DNA of 64,000 bases, taken from the NCBI RefSeq assembly GCF_963678635.1, contig NC_087065.1, positions 22,263,480 through 22,327,479 on the forward strand, read 5' to 3'. Below, one piece after another: positions 1-12,400 of the stretch; positions within the stretch are counted from its first letter, which is position 1; the number at the start of each line of letters is the position of its first letter. The notes beneath the pieces are model-generated. The model ran no database searches. It had not been told where the DNA came from and saw only the letters and a program-made list of their open reading frames with translations. A program made the translations under genes and the position numbers. This DNA is from Symsagittifera roscoffensis. Its lineage: Eukaryota > Xenacoelomorpha > Acoela > Convolutidae.

Positions 1-656
1 GAAAAACCAAAAAGTTACTGCAGACGCTGCATGACAAGTCAAACTATACAATTCATTACAAACTATTGCAATTGTTTGTTAGGTTGGGACTTAAAGTTAA
101 AAAAGTGCACCGTGTGCTGAAGTTTGAACAAGAAGCATGGTTAGAACCATACATCACATTGAACACGACTAAACGACAACAAGCTAGAAATAAATTTGAG
201 GAGGATTTGTACAAACTACTGAACAATTGTGCTTATGGGAAAACATGCGAGTCGAAGCGCAAACGGATGCTTGTTCGGATAGTTAGAGATTATCATGCCG
301 CTTTGCATGTCCCAACAATTGTGGGAGCTAGTGTTCTTGAGTTAGCAAAGTTTCACATGTATAAATTTCATTACGATATAATGAAACCAAATTTTGAATG
401 TCAACTATTGTATTCTGATACAGACAGTCTCCTGTACCAAGTCAAAAGTGAAGATTTATACCGAGAAATTTCCGAAAAAAGGAATATTTTGAATGAACTT
501 GACTTGTCAAATTACCCGAAGAACCACCCTCTCTACGACCCGAAAAACAAAATGGTTGTTTTTTTAAAATTCAAGGATGAGTTTCCAGGAGACATTATAA
601 CCGAGTTTATATCCCTCAAACCCAAGCTTTATTCCATTTTGTCCAGAGGTAATTAA
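1..656 (+). mobile_element. PolB 3' coding part, array copy 1 (fossil, cut by window edge)
   Basis: This is the C-terminal palm portion of a family-B DNA polymerase. Two hallmarks are visible: the motif-B-like stretch ending NNCAYGK at about 215-245, and motif C, YSDTDS, at about 411-430, which in this family carries the catalytic aspartates. The 5' part lies left of the window. It is fossil material of a Polinton-type element and matches the corresponding part of the other two copies almost base for base. Confidence 0.8.
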
Positions 657-769
657 TTAATTTCTATTTGCCTTATTGGTGAGCACGAATTTCAAAAAAT
701 TTTGATTTTTTGTGTTTTTTTTTCGGAAGGCAATTTTTATTTGTGGGCGAAAAAATGTAATTTTATCAA

Positions 770-1410
770 AAAAAAAGAATTTTTTTTTTGTGGGCGGTTT
801 TTTTTTGTGGGCGAAATTTTTTTTTTTTGGAAAATAAAATTTTTTTTGTTCGAAAAAAAATTTCGGGCGAAAAGTGTTTTTTGTTTTGAAAAAAAATTGG
901 AAAAAACTTTTTAGGCCAAAAAAAATAATTTTTTTGAAAATTTTTGGTTTTTTTTTTGTGGGCGTTTTTTTTTTGTGGGCGGAATTTTTTTTTTTTTTGG
1001 AAAAAAAAATTTTTTTTGTTCGAAAAAAAATTTCGGGCGAAAAGTGTTTTTTGTTTTGAAAAAAAATTGGAAAAAACTTTTTAGGCCAAAAAAAATAATT
1101 TTTTTGAAAATTTTTGGTTTTTTTTTTGTGGGCGATTTTTTTTTTGTGGGCGAAATTTTTTTTTTTTTTTGGAAAAAAAAATTTTTGTTCGAAAAAAAAT
1201 TTCGGGCGAAAAGTGTTTTTTGTTTTGAAAAAAAATTGGAAAAAACTTTTTAGGCCAAAAAAAAATAATTTTTTTGAAAATTTTTGGTTTTTTTGTGGGC
1301 GATTTTTTTTTGTGAGCGAAAATTTTTTTGAAAAAATTTTTTTTGTAGGCAAAAAATTTTTTAAAAAAAATTTTTTTGTCGGGGATTTTTTTTTTTTTTT
1401 GTGTTGGTCG
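770..1410 (+). repeat. T/A-run minisatellite, array copy 1 (about three units)
   Basis: Units of about 170 bp alternate long T-runs and A-runs with short G-bearing blocks such as TTTGTGGGCGA, TTTCGGGCGAAAAGTG and TTTTTAGGCCAAAA. About three units are present. Long open frames on both strands here are Phe/Lys-rich by-products of the composition. The block lies between the end of PolB and the acidic-protein frame. The same array recurs with a different unit number in the two later copies. Confidence 0.85.
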
Positions 1411-1552
1411 ATTGTTTTTTTTTTATTGATGACTAATTTTCAAGGTCACACCTGGCCTTCATGTATTTTTTTTGTTGCACCTGGCCTTCAAGTTAACATG
1501 ATGTAGCTCTTAAAAAAAACATCGTATTTGGTTTTTTTACCACCACACATTA

Positions 1553-2332
1553 GTGATCATCAAAAAATTGATTAGTAATCATATAAATAAAATTTTAGAC
1601 TGCAGAAAATTATCGGCGAAAGGTGTATCCAAAGCTGCTCAGAAGATGTTGAGTCATCAGCGATATCGAGACACCTTGACCTCTGGCTCGTTATTCAAAA
1701 CTGAAAACAGTCGAATCGCATCCGAGTCACACAATCTGCAAACAGTGACTTCGACGAAAACATCGTTATCAGCTTTTGATGACAAACGCTACATCCTCGA
1801 TGATGGTCAGCAGACTCTTCCCTACGGTCACAAAAACATCGTGGGTCAAACTGTGATTGGCATTGATGATAGTGATGACAACACAGCCGCTGTTAATTCT
1901 GACCCAACTGACGATGACGATTTGGAAAAATGGATGCCATTTTTTGAAGATCGTCAACAGCCAGTTTCGTGGGATTGTGACGATTTCCTAGATGGGGTGT
2001 CTGAAGAATTCGCTAACACTCAAAACGTTGATTGGGACCATCCGGAAATTGATGATGAATACTCTGAGGATAGTTTTGCTGTTGAGAACACACAACCACA
2101 TCGCTCGCTTCGACAACTGATGGAACAGGTCAATAGCAGTTGGCAAACTCCAGACCCCGGTCTGATTCGGGCAGCAGAAACCAACGACAGTGATATTGAT
2201 AGCGGGGATATCGCGGATCTGGACGCCAATACTTCCGATGAGGACGAGTCGTCATTCTTCAACGATTCGTTTTTCGATTATGAAGCAGTTGAAGTAGAAG
2301 AACCACGGTCAAAAAATCGACGAATAGATTAA
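1553..2332 (+). CDS. Acidic protein of the Polinton-type element, copy 1 (unknown function)
   Basis: An open frame of about 259 codons. Its first 45 residues are basic (KKLISNHINKILD). The rest is strongly acidic and Ser/Asp-rich, with runs such as DPTDDDDLEKW and SDIDSGDIADLD, and it ends in a basic tail, RSKNRRID. No signal peptide, membrane segment or zinc motif is seen. The frame opens without an ATG; the first in-frame ATG is about 30 codons in. I do not recognise the family. The same frame lies at the same place in all three copies, between minisatellite and PolB, and is the least decayed part of the unit. The basic head and acidic body would suit a nucleic-acid-associated or scaffold protein, but that is only an inference. 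It is fossil material of a virus-like element. Confidence 0.6.
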   Translation: MIIKKLISNHINKILDCRKLSAKGVSKAAQKMLSHQRYRDTLTSGSLFKTENSRIASESHNLQTVTSTKTSLSAFDDKRYILDDGQQTLPYGHKNIVGQTVIGIDDSDDNTAAVNSDPTDDDDLEKWMPFFEDRQQPVSWDCDDFLDGVSEEFANTQNVDWDHPEIDDEYSEDSFAVENTQPHRSLRQLMEQVNSSWQTPDPGLIRAAETNDSDIDSGDIADLDANTSDEDESSFFNDSFFDYEAVEVEEPRSKNRRID

Positions 2333-2756
2333 AACACAAAAAAACACCAAATTAACTTTTGTATAGTAAATAAAATTCAGTTATTTAATATGAGAATTGT
2401 CTGTACATAAAATTTGACCTACCGCTATTCCGTGTTTAGTGTGTATTTAAGTGCGAGATTTTGTTCAGCTTTGGAACTCGATTAATCTGGGATATAAACA
2501 ATTTCATTTAAGCGATAGTGTCTTTAGCATACTTTTGTATGTATTTGTATGTAATTTGAGTTTGAATCAAAGTTGTAAGAAGAATTGAGCAAACAGTCTA
2601 TAGCGCAGTTAAACACTCCCGCTGGTTTCAGAACGAAGATTTGGCAAATCCTTTCCCGAACCAAACATGTAACCACAACGTTCAGTGGGAATACTCAATA
2701 ATATACCGAAGTTTTACATACTGTTGTCTCCAAAAATGATGATGTTGAAAAAAATA
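2333..2756 (+). other. Spacer after acidic frame, copy 1, with AATAAA
   Basis: Non-coding spacer of the unit. AATAAA at 2369-2374, about 37 bases after the acidic frame's stop, is a plausible polyadenylation signal. TATTTAAG and TATAAACA at about 2443-2500 could serve as TATA-like boxes for the PolB that follows, but this is not shown. The same spacer recurs at 8092-8510 and 14571-14957, with AATAAA at 8128-8133 and 14607-14612. Confidence 0.5.
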
Positions 2757-5700
2757 CTTGGAGGTGTTTGTGATTATTGTCATTTGGGATTTCATTCGCC
2801 CAAAAACTTATCAGCTCATTTACTAGCAACCCATGGTCTTCCTGTTATGAGAGCTGCCTCTGCTGATTTAGCCACTACAAGTGCCGCTGCTAATGCTGCT
2901 CTCGGTGATGTGCATGCTGTCGATGAAGACGAAATCAACGGCACCAATCTTCAAAAAAGTGAGTCTGCTTTTTTCGGTGTTCTGAAACGTATGTGATCGG
3001 CGGAAACCAACCCATGGATGAAAATCAGCCGATTGACCTTTTGCAATTTATGCAAGAGAAAAAAGATGAAATTCAAAGTCTCATAATCGATCGAGTTGCA
3101 GAAGGACCTAGAAAAGTTCAGTTCAGCGCTAATTTAGGTTTGGTAAAACCTAAAGTAATAAATGATTCTAGTAAAACTGAGCACGACGAGCGGATTGACA
3201 TTTATGCAAACTCTGATATGAAACCTGTGATGAGCTTAGGATTAGAAGATGATGAGTTTTTTGAAATGGTCGAAAAAATGCAAGCAGTTTTGGAGACTTT
3301 TGCATCTTATGGAAGCGGTTGGGTTTTGCAACACGTAATTCAAGTTTTTGTTAAACTTGCAAAGTTTTCACCAATCCGTGGGTCATCTTATATTGACTTG
3401 CCTTTTCGAATTCGAATGTCCCAGAATTTGATAAACATTAGAAATCACGAAGATAATAATTGCTTCGAACTTTGCTTTACCGCTGCTTATAGTCTGAAAC
3501 ATGGTGTTGACCTACTTCTAACTGATCAACAAAAAGCGAACCCAGCAGCTGCGCGGACACAACTTGATACATACACTGCTGAAAGTGCACACAAAGCCCA
3601 AAGTAATTTTGATTCACCCATGAGTTTCGCTTCAATTGGAAAATTTGAACAACTTAACGACGTGCGGGTAAATGTGTTCCAGTACCACAAGGGAGATTTG
3701 TTGCCTATGTATATATCAAAACGACCAAACCAAGATAACAGCACCCAAACTGAAATATTTGACATGGACCTGCTTCTCTTGTATGAGCCTGCAAAGCATC
3801 ACTATGTACTTATAATCGATTTGTTAAAGTTCATCTGCGAAATCAAAGGGTGTAAGTATCGCCCAATTGCACGTTTATGTAGAAACTGCTTTCACATTAG
3901 TTGGAGTGATGAAACTCACGAGCAACACATCCAGTGTTGTAAGGATCATGAACCTGCTCTAGTAGTCATGCCTTCAGCAGAAAAGGTACCAACAGATACG
4001 AGTTCAAAAACCTCCAGGCCTTGTGGTTTGTACCACTTGTGATTTATTTTGATTTTGAATCATTTCTGAAACCTGTAGATTCTTGTCCTGATAATCCATC
4101 GCGATCATCTACCCGAGTTGTACAAAAACACGAAGCTTGTGGGTATTCATTGGCTGTAATTGAACACGGAAATTCACAGCCCAACTTCTTTGACTATGAC
4201 AGCTCTGATCAAGGCATGAAAAAGTTTCTCAATCAGTTGCATCAATTAGCGAGAGAGATATATGATCAAAAGCGACGGTTTCCTCAATTTCTAGAAAGCC
4301 AAGAATCGTTGAACAAAGAAAACACATCAACATGTTGGATTTGCTGTATACATTTTACCAATGAGCACGAAAAATGTCTTGACCATTGCCATTTTTCTGG
4401 AAATTTTTTGGGATGGGCACATGAAAAATGCAATCTCGCAAGACGAACTGTAAATTTCACCCCAGTCATTGGACATAACATCCAGAACTATGACCTTCAC
4501 CACATTTGTCTCGCATTGCATGAATGCGAGCCAACAAGTACAATGAGTGTTATACCTAGCACCGACGAAAAATATATATCGTTAAGCATTGGAGTCCTAA
4601 TTAAAACTATAACAAGGAAAAACGGATCTGAGCAAAAAGTTTTTGAATACCTCAGATTTATTGACTCATGCAAGCTTTTGAATTCTTCCCTGCAAAAATT
4701 GGTTGATAATCTACCAGCGGAAAAAATGTCAATTTTGAACAAGTATTTTGCAAACGAGACGGAGGAGCAACGGTGTCTGATACGACAAAAAGGTTTCTAC
4801 CCTTATTCGTACATGACCAGAAGAGAAAAATTTGCAGAAAAAGAATTGCCTCCTTTGCAAAATTGGTCCGATGTTTTGAATGGAGGAAAAGTTGCAGTTT
4901 CACAAGCGGATCTGGAACATGCAAGGAAAGTTTTTAGAGTGTTCAAATGTCAAAACTTGGAGGATTATCACAACTTGTATCTCAAGTGTGATACACTCCT
5001 TCTTGCTTGCGTCTTTGAAGAATTTTGACAAATTAGTCACCAAACTTATGGTCTGGACTGCGCGCACCATTTTAGTGCTTCAAACTTAGCTGGAGACGCC
5101 TTCAAACGTATCTGCAAAGACTCGAATGTTCAGCTTTTATCAGACCGCAGGCATCTCGAAATGGTCGAGAATATGATGCGAGGTGGTACTGCATCCGTGT
5201 TCCATAGTCGCTTTTTCAAAGCCAACAACAAAGAATGCCCCGACTTCAACCCAGATCAACCTAGCACCTACGGGTTTATGATCGATGCAAATAACCTCTA
5301 TGGCGGCGTCATGCAAACGGAGAAATTACCGGTGCGTAACTTTGAGCTAATAGAGCATATAGAAGACGAGGTGATTGTGAACCAAATCCTCAACATGACT
5401 GAAGACTCTTTGATTGGATTTATATTGGAAGTTGATCTCTAGTATCCAGAAGAACTGCATGAGGATCATCAAGATTACCCTTTAGCTCCTACTAAAGAAA
5501 GTGTACCCCAGGATTGGTTGAGTCCCTACCAAACAAATTTACTCGAGCAGATGAAAAATCAAGACATTGCAAGACGTTCAATTGGAAAGACCAAAAAGTT
5601 ACTGCAGACGCTGCATGACAAGTCAAACTATACAATTCATTACAAACTATTGCAATTGTTTGTTAGGTTGGGACTTAAAGTTAAAAAAGTGCACCGTGTG

Positions 5701-6240
5701 CTGAAGTTTGAACAAGAAGCATGGTTAGAACCATACATCACATTGAACACGACTAAACGACAACAAGCTAGAAATAAATTTGAGGAGGATTTGTACAAAC
5801 TACTGAACAATTGTGCTTATGGGAAAACATGCGAGTCGAAGCGCAAACGGATGCTTGTTCGGATAGTTAGAGATTATCATGCCGCTTTGCATGTCCCAAC
5901 AATTGTGGGAGCTAGTGTTCTTGAGTTAGCAAAGTTTCACATGTATAAATTTCATTACGATATAATGAAACCAAATTTTGAATGTCAACTATTGTATTCT
6001 GATACAGACAGTCTCCTGTACCAAGTCAAAAGTGAAGATTTATACCGAGAAATTTCCGAAAAAAGGAATATTTTGAATGAACTTGACTTGTCAAATTACC
6101 CGAAGAACCACCCTCTCTACGACCCGAAAAACAAAATGGTTGTTTTTTTTTAAAATTCAAGGATGAGTTTCCAGGAGACATTATAACCGAGTTTATATCC
6201 CTCAAACCCAAGCTTTATTCCATTTTGTCCAGAGGTAATT
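2757..6240 (+). mobile_element. PolB coding region, array copy 2 (fossil)
   Basis: Family-B DNA polymerase of Polinton type, read in several open stretches. Parts in order: C2H2-like finger remnant (CDYCHLGFHSPKN) near 2768; a Cys/His cluster (CRNCFHI) near 3875; exonuclease motif YFDFESF near 4045; an endonuclease-VII-like cluster at about 4333-4447 (CWIC, then DHCHFSG, then HEKCN); thumb/palm start with YHNLYLKCDTLLLA near 4970; palm motif A, DANNLYGG, near 5284; motif-B-like NNCAYGK near 5815; motif C, YSDTDS, near 5996. The enzyme would copy the element's own DNA with protein priming in the family. It is broken, with a handful of breaks, and close in sequence to the next copy, so the decay or duplication is recent. 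Confidence 0.85.
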
Positions 6241-6349
6241 AATTAATTTCTATTTGCCTTATTGGTGAGCACGAATTTCAAAAAATTTTGATTTTTTGTG
6301 ATTTTTTTTTTTCGGAAGGCAATTTTTATTTGTGGGCGAAAAAATGTAA

Positions 6350-7160
6350 TTTTATCAAAAAAAAAAGAATTTTTTTTTTTTGTGGGCGGTTTTTTTTGTG
6401 GGCGAAATTTTTTTTTTTTGGAAAATAAAATTTTTTTTGTTCGAAAAAAAATTTCGGGCGAAAAGTGTTTTTTGTTTTGAAAAAAAATTGGAAAAAACTT
6501 TTTAGGCCAAAAAAAATAATTTTTTTGAAAATTTTTGGTTTTTTTTTGTGGGCGATTTTTTTTTTGTGGGCGGAATTTTTTTTTTTTTTTGGAAAAAAAA
6601 TTTTTTTTTGTTCAAAAAAAAATTTCGGGCGAAAAGTGTTTTTTGTTTTGAAAAAAAATTGGAAAAAACTTTTTAGGCCAAAAAAAATAATTTTTTTGAA
6701 AATTTTTGGTTTTTTTTGTGGGCGATTTTTTTTTTTTGTTGGCGAAATTTTTTTTTTTTTGGAAAAAAAATTTTTTTTTGTTCGAAAAAAAATTTCGGGC
6801 GAAAAGTGTTTTTTGTTTTGAAAAAAAATTGGAAAAAACTTTTTAGGCCAAAAAAAATAATTTTTTTGAAAATTTTTGGTTTTTTTTTTGTGGGCGATTT
6901 TTTTTTGTGGGCGAAATTTTTTTTTTTTTTGGAAAAAAAAATTTTTGTTCGAAAAAAAATTTCGGGCGAAAAGTGTTTTTTGTTTTGAAAAAATATTGGA
7001 AAAAACTTTTTAGGCCAAAAAAAAATAATTTTTTTGAAAATTTTTGGTTTTTTTTTGTGGGCGATTTTTTTTTGTGAGCGAAAATTTTTTTGAAAAAATT
7101 TTTTTTGTAGGCAAAAAATTTTTTAAAAAAAATTTTTTTGTCGGGGATTTTTTTTTTTTT
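6350..7160 (+). repeat. T/A-run minisatellite, array copy 2 (about four units)
   Basis: Same ~170-bp unit as at 770-1410, here about four units, so the block is longer than in copy 1 or copy 3. The G-bearing anchor blocks (TTTCGGGCGAAAAGTG, TTTTTAGGCC) repeat in phase. Frames here are composition artefacts. Confidence 0.85.
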
Positions 7161-7314
7161 TGTGTTGGTCGATTGTTTTTTTTTTTATTGATGACTAATT
7201 TTTAAGGTCACACCTGGCCTTCATGTATTTTTTTTGTTGCACCTGGCCTTCAAGTTAACATGATGTAGCTCTTAAAAAAAACATCGTATTTGGTTTTTTT
7301 ACCACCCCACATTA

Positions 7315-8091
7315 GTGATCATCAAAAAATTGATTAGTAATCATATAAATAAAATTTTAGACTGCAGAAAATTATCGGCGAAAGGTGTATCCAAAGCTGC
7401 TCAGAAGATGTTCAGTCATCAGCGATATCGAGACACCTTGACCTCTGGCTCGTTATTCAAAACTGAAAACAGTCGAATCGCATCCGAGTCACACAATCTG
7501 CAAACAGTGACTTCGACGAAAACATCGTTATCAGCTTTTGATGACAAACGCTACATCCTCGATGATGGTCAGCAGACTCTTCCCTACGGTCACAAAAACA
7601 TCGTGGGTCAAACTGTGATTGGCATTGATGATAGTGTTGACAACACAGCCGCTGTTAATTCTGACCCAACTGACGATGACGATTTGGAAAAATGGATGCC
7701 ATTTTTTGAAGATCGTCAACAGCCAGTTTCGTGGGATTGTGACGATTTCCTAGATGGGGTGTCTGAAGAATTCGCTAACACTCAAAACGTTGATTGGGAC
7801 CATCCGGAAATTGATGATGAATACTCTGAGGATAGTTTTGCTGTTGAGAACACACAACCACATCGCTCGCTTCGACAACTGATGGAACAGGTCAATAGCA
7901 GTTGGCAAACTCCAGACCCCGGTCTGATTCGGGCAGCAGAAACCAACGACAGTGATATTGATAGCGGGGATATCGCGGATCTGGAGGCCAATACTTCCGA
8001 TGAGGACGAGTCGTCATTCTTCAACGATTCGTTTTTCGATTATGAAGCAGTTGTAGAAGAACCACGGTCAAAAAATCGACGAATAGATTAA
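7315..8091 (+). CDS. Acidic protein of the Polinton-type element, copy 2
   Basis: An open frame of 258 codons, almost identical to the one at 1553-2332, with the same basic head, acidic Asp/Ser-rich body and RSKNRRID tail. The few differences are single substitutions (for example a Val for an Asp in the SDDN segment) and one codon fewer near the end. The frame stays open although the neighbouring PolB is broken. Function and family are unknown to me. Confidence 0.6.
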   Translation: MIIKKLISNHINKILDCRKLSAKGVSKAAQKMFSHQRYRDTLTSGSLFKTENSRIASESHNLQTVTSTKTSLSAFDDKRYILDDGQQTLPYGHKNIVGQTVIGIDDSVDNTAAVNSDPTDDDDLEKWMPFFEDRQQPVSWDCDDFLDGVSEEFANTQNVDWDHPEIDDEYSEDSFAVENTQPHRSLRQLMEQVNSSWQTPDPGLIRAAETNDSDIDSGDIADLEANTSDEDESSFFNDSFFDYEAVVEEPRSKNRRID

Positions 8092-9466
8092 AACACAAAA
8101 AAACACCAAATTAACTTTTGTATAGTAAATAAAATTCAGTTATTTAATATGAGAATTGTCTGTACATAAAATTTGACCTACCGCTATTCCGTGTTTAGTG
8201 TGTATTTAAGTGCGAGATTTTGTTCAGCTTTGGAACTCGATTAATCTGGGATATAAACAATTTCATTTAAGCGATAGTGTCTTTAGCATACTTTTGTATG
8301 TATTTGTATGTAATTTGAGTTTGAATCAAAGTTGTAAGAAGAATTGAGCAAACAGTCTATAGCGCAGTTAAACACTCCCGCTGGTTTCAGAACGAAGATT
8401 TGGCAAATCCTTTCCCGAACCAAACATGTAACCACAACGTTCAGTGGGAATACTCAATAATATACCGAAGTTTTACATACTGTTGTCTCCAAAAATGATC
8501 ATGTTGAAAAAAATACAAGTATTCATCATCATGCTAAATATTTGAGAAAAATAATAAAAATCAAACTTTTTAATTGATGACTCATCGTTTTTTCATTTTT
8601 CCGAAAAAATGCGATTTTCAACGAGAAGACACAATTTTTTATTATGAGCAAGTGGTGTTATTATGAAAGTGCATTGAGGGGCACGACTAATGAGATTGTG
8701 GGAGTAGATTATTTTTCAATAGTCTTCGAGAAAAACGCTAATCCTCTTAATCCCCCCTAAAACAACAAACTCATTTCTCTTTACAGAAAAGTTTTTTTTC
8801 GGACTTTTTTTTCAAATCGAAAGACAATTGAGACAAATTCATGATGACATGGACCGTGCAACCGCTCCGTGATTGACATCATTGATAGCAATGCGCCTGG
8901 AAAGTTAAAAAACTGTCATTTTTCAGTTTTTGCTTTACTTATTCATCATTTCAACTGTTTTTGATACTAATTTTGACATTTTTATAGGATATTCTGTCCC
9001 CATGACAACTGGGATATTTAGGATCTTTCATGTGTTGTGACATGCTCAACTTTTATTCGCAATTTCGAAATTTTCATCAATTTATATTTTGAATTGATAA
9101 AATATAAAATTAAAACTTTTCTCTCTTGGCTCTAAAATCATTTTGGATTAAAATTTAGCCCAAACTTGGTTGGCTTAGATTAATTTCTATCGTTTGTAAT
9201 AATTATTAACGTTTCAAACAACAATTTATCTGTTTCGTCCAATCGAATTTGAGTTTGCCAGTTATGGCGGGAAATTCAAATCTAATTCAAATTTTGGCGG
9301 GAACTTTAATTCAAATTCAAAATTACGCGCGCAAAACACAAACCGTTTTCTCTGCAACTGGTAGACGAACAGTTATGCTTCCCATTTACTGTTGTTTCTG
9401 AGTGTAATTTGAGATCACTTGATTCTTTTTCTTTCTTAAAATCAATAGCTTAACTTATTTCAAAAA
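8092..9466 (+). other. Spacer and PolB upstream region, copy 2/3 junction
   Basis: After the common spacer (to about 8510) this unit keeps about 950 bases of non-coding DNA before the zinc-finger start of PolB. It is AT-rich, with T-runs, and shows no open frame of note. Near 9240-9330 the block AATTTTGGCGGGAA occurs twice with variation (GGCGGGAAATTC, GGCGGGAACTTT), next to ACGCGCGCAAAAC. This GC-bearing patch about 150 bp before the PolB ATG is a reasonable place for a promoter, though only by position. Confidence 0.4.
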
Positions 9467-12400
9467 ATGTTCAAATGCAATTTTTGTCCACTGAAATATG
9501 CAAATAAGAGCAATAGAAGTCGCCATGAGCGTGACAAACATTTTGTTGAAAAAGGACTTATTGTTTATCGATGCAATGAGTGTTCATTCACGGCTCAAAT
9601 GCTTTCAAATTTACAAAAACATTCTTCACACTCATGGTCAACTTGGAGGTGTTTGTGATTATTGTCATTTGGGATTTCATTCGCCCAAAAACTTATCAGC
9701 TCATTTACTAGCAACCCATGGTCTTCCTGTTATGAGAGCTGCCTCTGCTGATTTAGCCACTACAAGTGCCGTTGCTAATGCTGCTCTCGGTGATGTGCAT
9801 GCTGTCGATGAAGACGAAATCAACGGCACCAATCTTCAAAAAAGTGAGTCTGCTTTTTTCGGTGTTCTTGAAACGTATGTGATCGGCGGAAACCAACCCA
9901 TGGATGAAAATCAGCCGATTGACCTTTTGCAATTTATGCAAGAGAAAAAAGATGAAATTCAAAGTCTTATAATCGATCGAGTTGCAGAAGGACCTAGAAA
10001 AGTTCAGTTCAGCGCTAATTTAGGTTTGGTAAAACCTAAAGTAATAAATGATTCTAGTAAAACTGAGCACGACGAGCGGATTGACATTTATGCAAACTCT
10101 GATATGAAACCTGTGATGAGCTTAGGATTAGAAGATGATGAGTTTTTTGAAATGGTCGAAAAAATGCAAGCAGTTTTGGAGACTTTTGCATCTTATGGAA
10201 GCGGTTGGGTTTTGCAACACGTAATTCAAGTTTTTGTTAAACTTGCAAAGTTTTCACCAATCCGTGGGTCATCTTATATTGACTTGCCTTTTCGAATTCG
10301 AATGTCCCAGAATTTGATAAACATTAGAAATCACGAAGATAATAATTGCTTCGAACTTTGCTTTACCGCTGCTTATAGTCTGAAACATGGTGTTGACCTA
10401 CTTCTAACTGATCAACAAAAAGCGAACCCAGCAGCTGCGCGGACACAACCTGATACATACACTGCTGAAAGTGCACACAAAGCCCAAGGTAATTTTGATT
10501 CACCCATGAGTTTCGCTTCAATTGGAAAATTTGAACAACTTAACGACGTGCGGGTAAATGTGTTCCAGTACCACAAGGGAGATTTGTTGCCTATGTATAT
10601 ATCAAAACGACCAAACCAAGATAACAGCACCCAAACTGAAATATTTGACATGGACCTGCTTCTCTTGTATGAGCCTGCAAAGCATCACTATGTACTTATA
10701 ATCGATTTGTTAAAGTTCATCTGCGAAATCAAAGGGTGTAAGTATCGCCCAATTGCACGTTTATGTAGAAACTGCTTTCACATTAGTTGGAGTGATGAAA
10801 CTCACGAGCAACACATCCAGTGTTGTAAGGATCATGAACCTGCTCTAGTAGTCATGCCTTCAGCAGAAAAAGGTACCAACAGATACGAGTTCAAAAACCT
10901 CCAGGCCTTGTGGTTTGTACCACTTGTGATTTATTTTGATTTTGAATCATTTCTGAAACCTGTAGATTCTTGTCCTGATAATCCATCGCGATCATCTACC
11001 CGAGTTGTACAAAAACACGAAGCTTGTGGGTATTCATTGGCTGTAATTGAACACGGAAATTCACAGCCCAACTTCTTTGACTATGACAGCTCTGATCAAG
11101 GCATGAAAAAGTTTCTCAATCAGTTGCATCAATTAGCGAGAGAGATATATGATCAAAAGCGACGGTTTCCTCAATTTCTAGAAAGCCAAGAATCGTTGAA
11201 CAAAGAAAACACATCAACATGTTGGATTTGCTGTATACATTTTACCAATGAGCACGAAAAATGTCTTGACCATTGCCATTTTTCTGGAAATTTTTTGGGA
11301 TGGGCACATGAAAAATGCAATCTCGCAAGACGAACTGTAAATTTCACCCCAGTCATTGGACATAACATCCAGAACTATGACCTTCACCACATTTGTCTCG
11401 CATTGCATGAATGCGAGCCAACAAGTACAATGAGTGTTATACCTAGCACCGACGAAAAATATATATCGTTAAGCATTGGAGTCCTAATTAAAACTATAAC
11501 AAGGAAAAACGGATCTGAGCAAAAAGTTTTTGAATACCTCAGATTTATTGACTCATGCAAGCTTTTGAATTCTTCCCTGCAAAAATTGGTTGATAATCTA
11601 CCAGCGGAAAAAATGTCAATTTTGAACAAGTATTTTGCAAACGAGACGGAGGAGCAACGGTGTCTGATACGACAAAAAGGTTTCTACCCTTATTCGTACA
11701 TGACCAGAAGAGAAAAATTTGCAGAAAAAGAATTGCCTCCTTTGCAAAATTGGTCCGATGTTTTGAATGGAGGAAAAGTTGCAGTTTCACAAGCGGATCT
11801 GGAACATGCAAGGAAAGTTTTTAGAGTGTTCAAATGTCAAAACTTGGAGGATTATCACAACTTGTATCTCAAGTGTGATACACTCCTTCTTGCTTGCGTC
11901 TTTGAAGAATTTTGACAAATTAGTCACCAAACTTATGGTCTGGACTGCGCGCACCATTTTAGTGCTTCAAACTTAGCTGGAGACGCCTTCAAACGTATCT
12001 GCAAAGACTCGAATGTTCAGCTTTTATCAGACCGCAGGCATCTCGAAATGGTCGAGAATATGATGCGAGGTGGTACTGCATCCGTGTTCCATAGTCGCTT
12101 TTTCCGGTGCGTAACTTTGAGCTAATAGAGCATATAGAAGACGAGGTGATTGTGAACCAAATCCTCAACATGACTGAAGACTCTTTGATTGGATTTATAT
12201 TGGAAGTTGATCTCGAGTATCCAGAAGAACTGCATGAGGATCATCAAGATTACCCTTTAGCTCCTACTAAAGAAAGTGTACCCCAGGATTGGTTGAGTCC
12301 CTACCAAACAAATTTACTCGAGCAGATGAAAAATCAAGACATTGCAAGACGTTCAATTGGAAAGACCAAAAACTTACTGCAGACGCTGCATGACAAGTCA

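Noticed and set aside
657-1352. Long Lys/Phe-rich open frames on both strands in the T/A-run blocks (also 6298-6988 and 13039-13539)
   Set aside because: They arise from A- and T-runs; both strands are open at once and there is no domain or start context.
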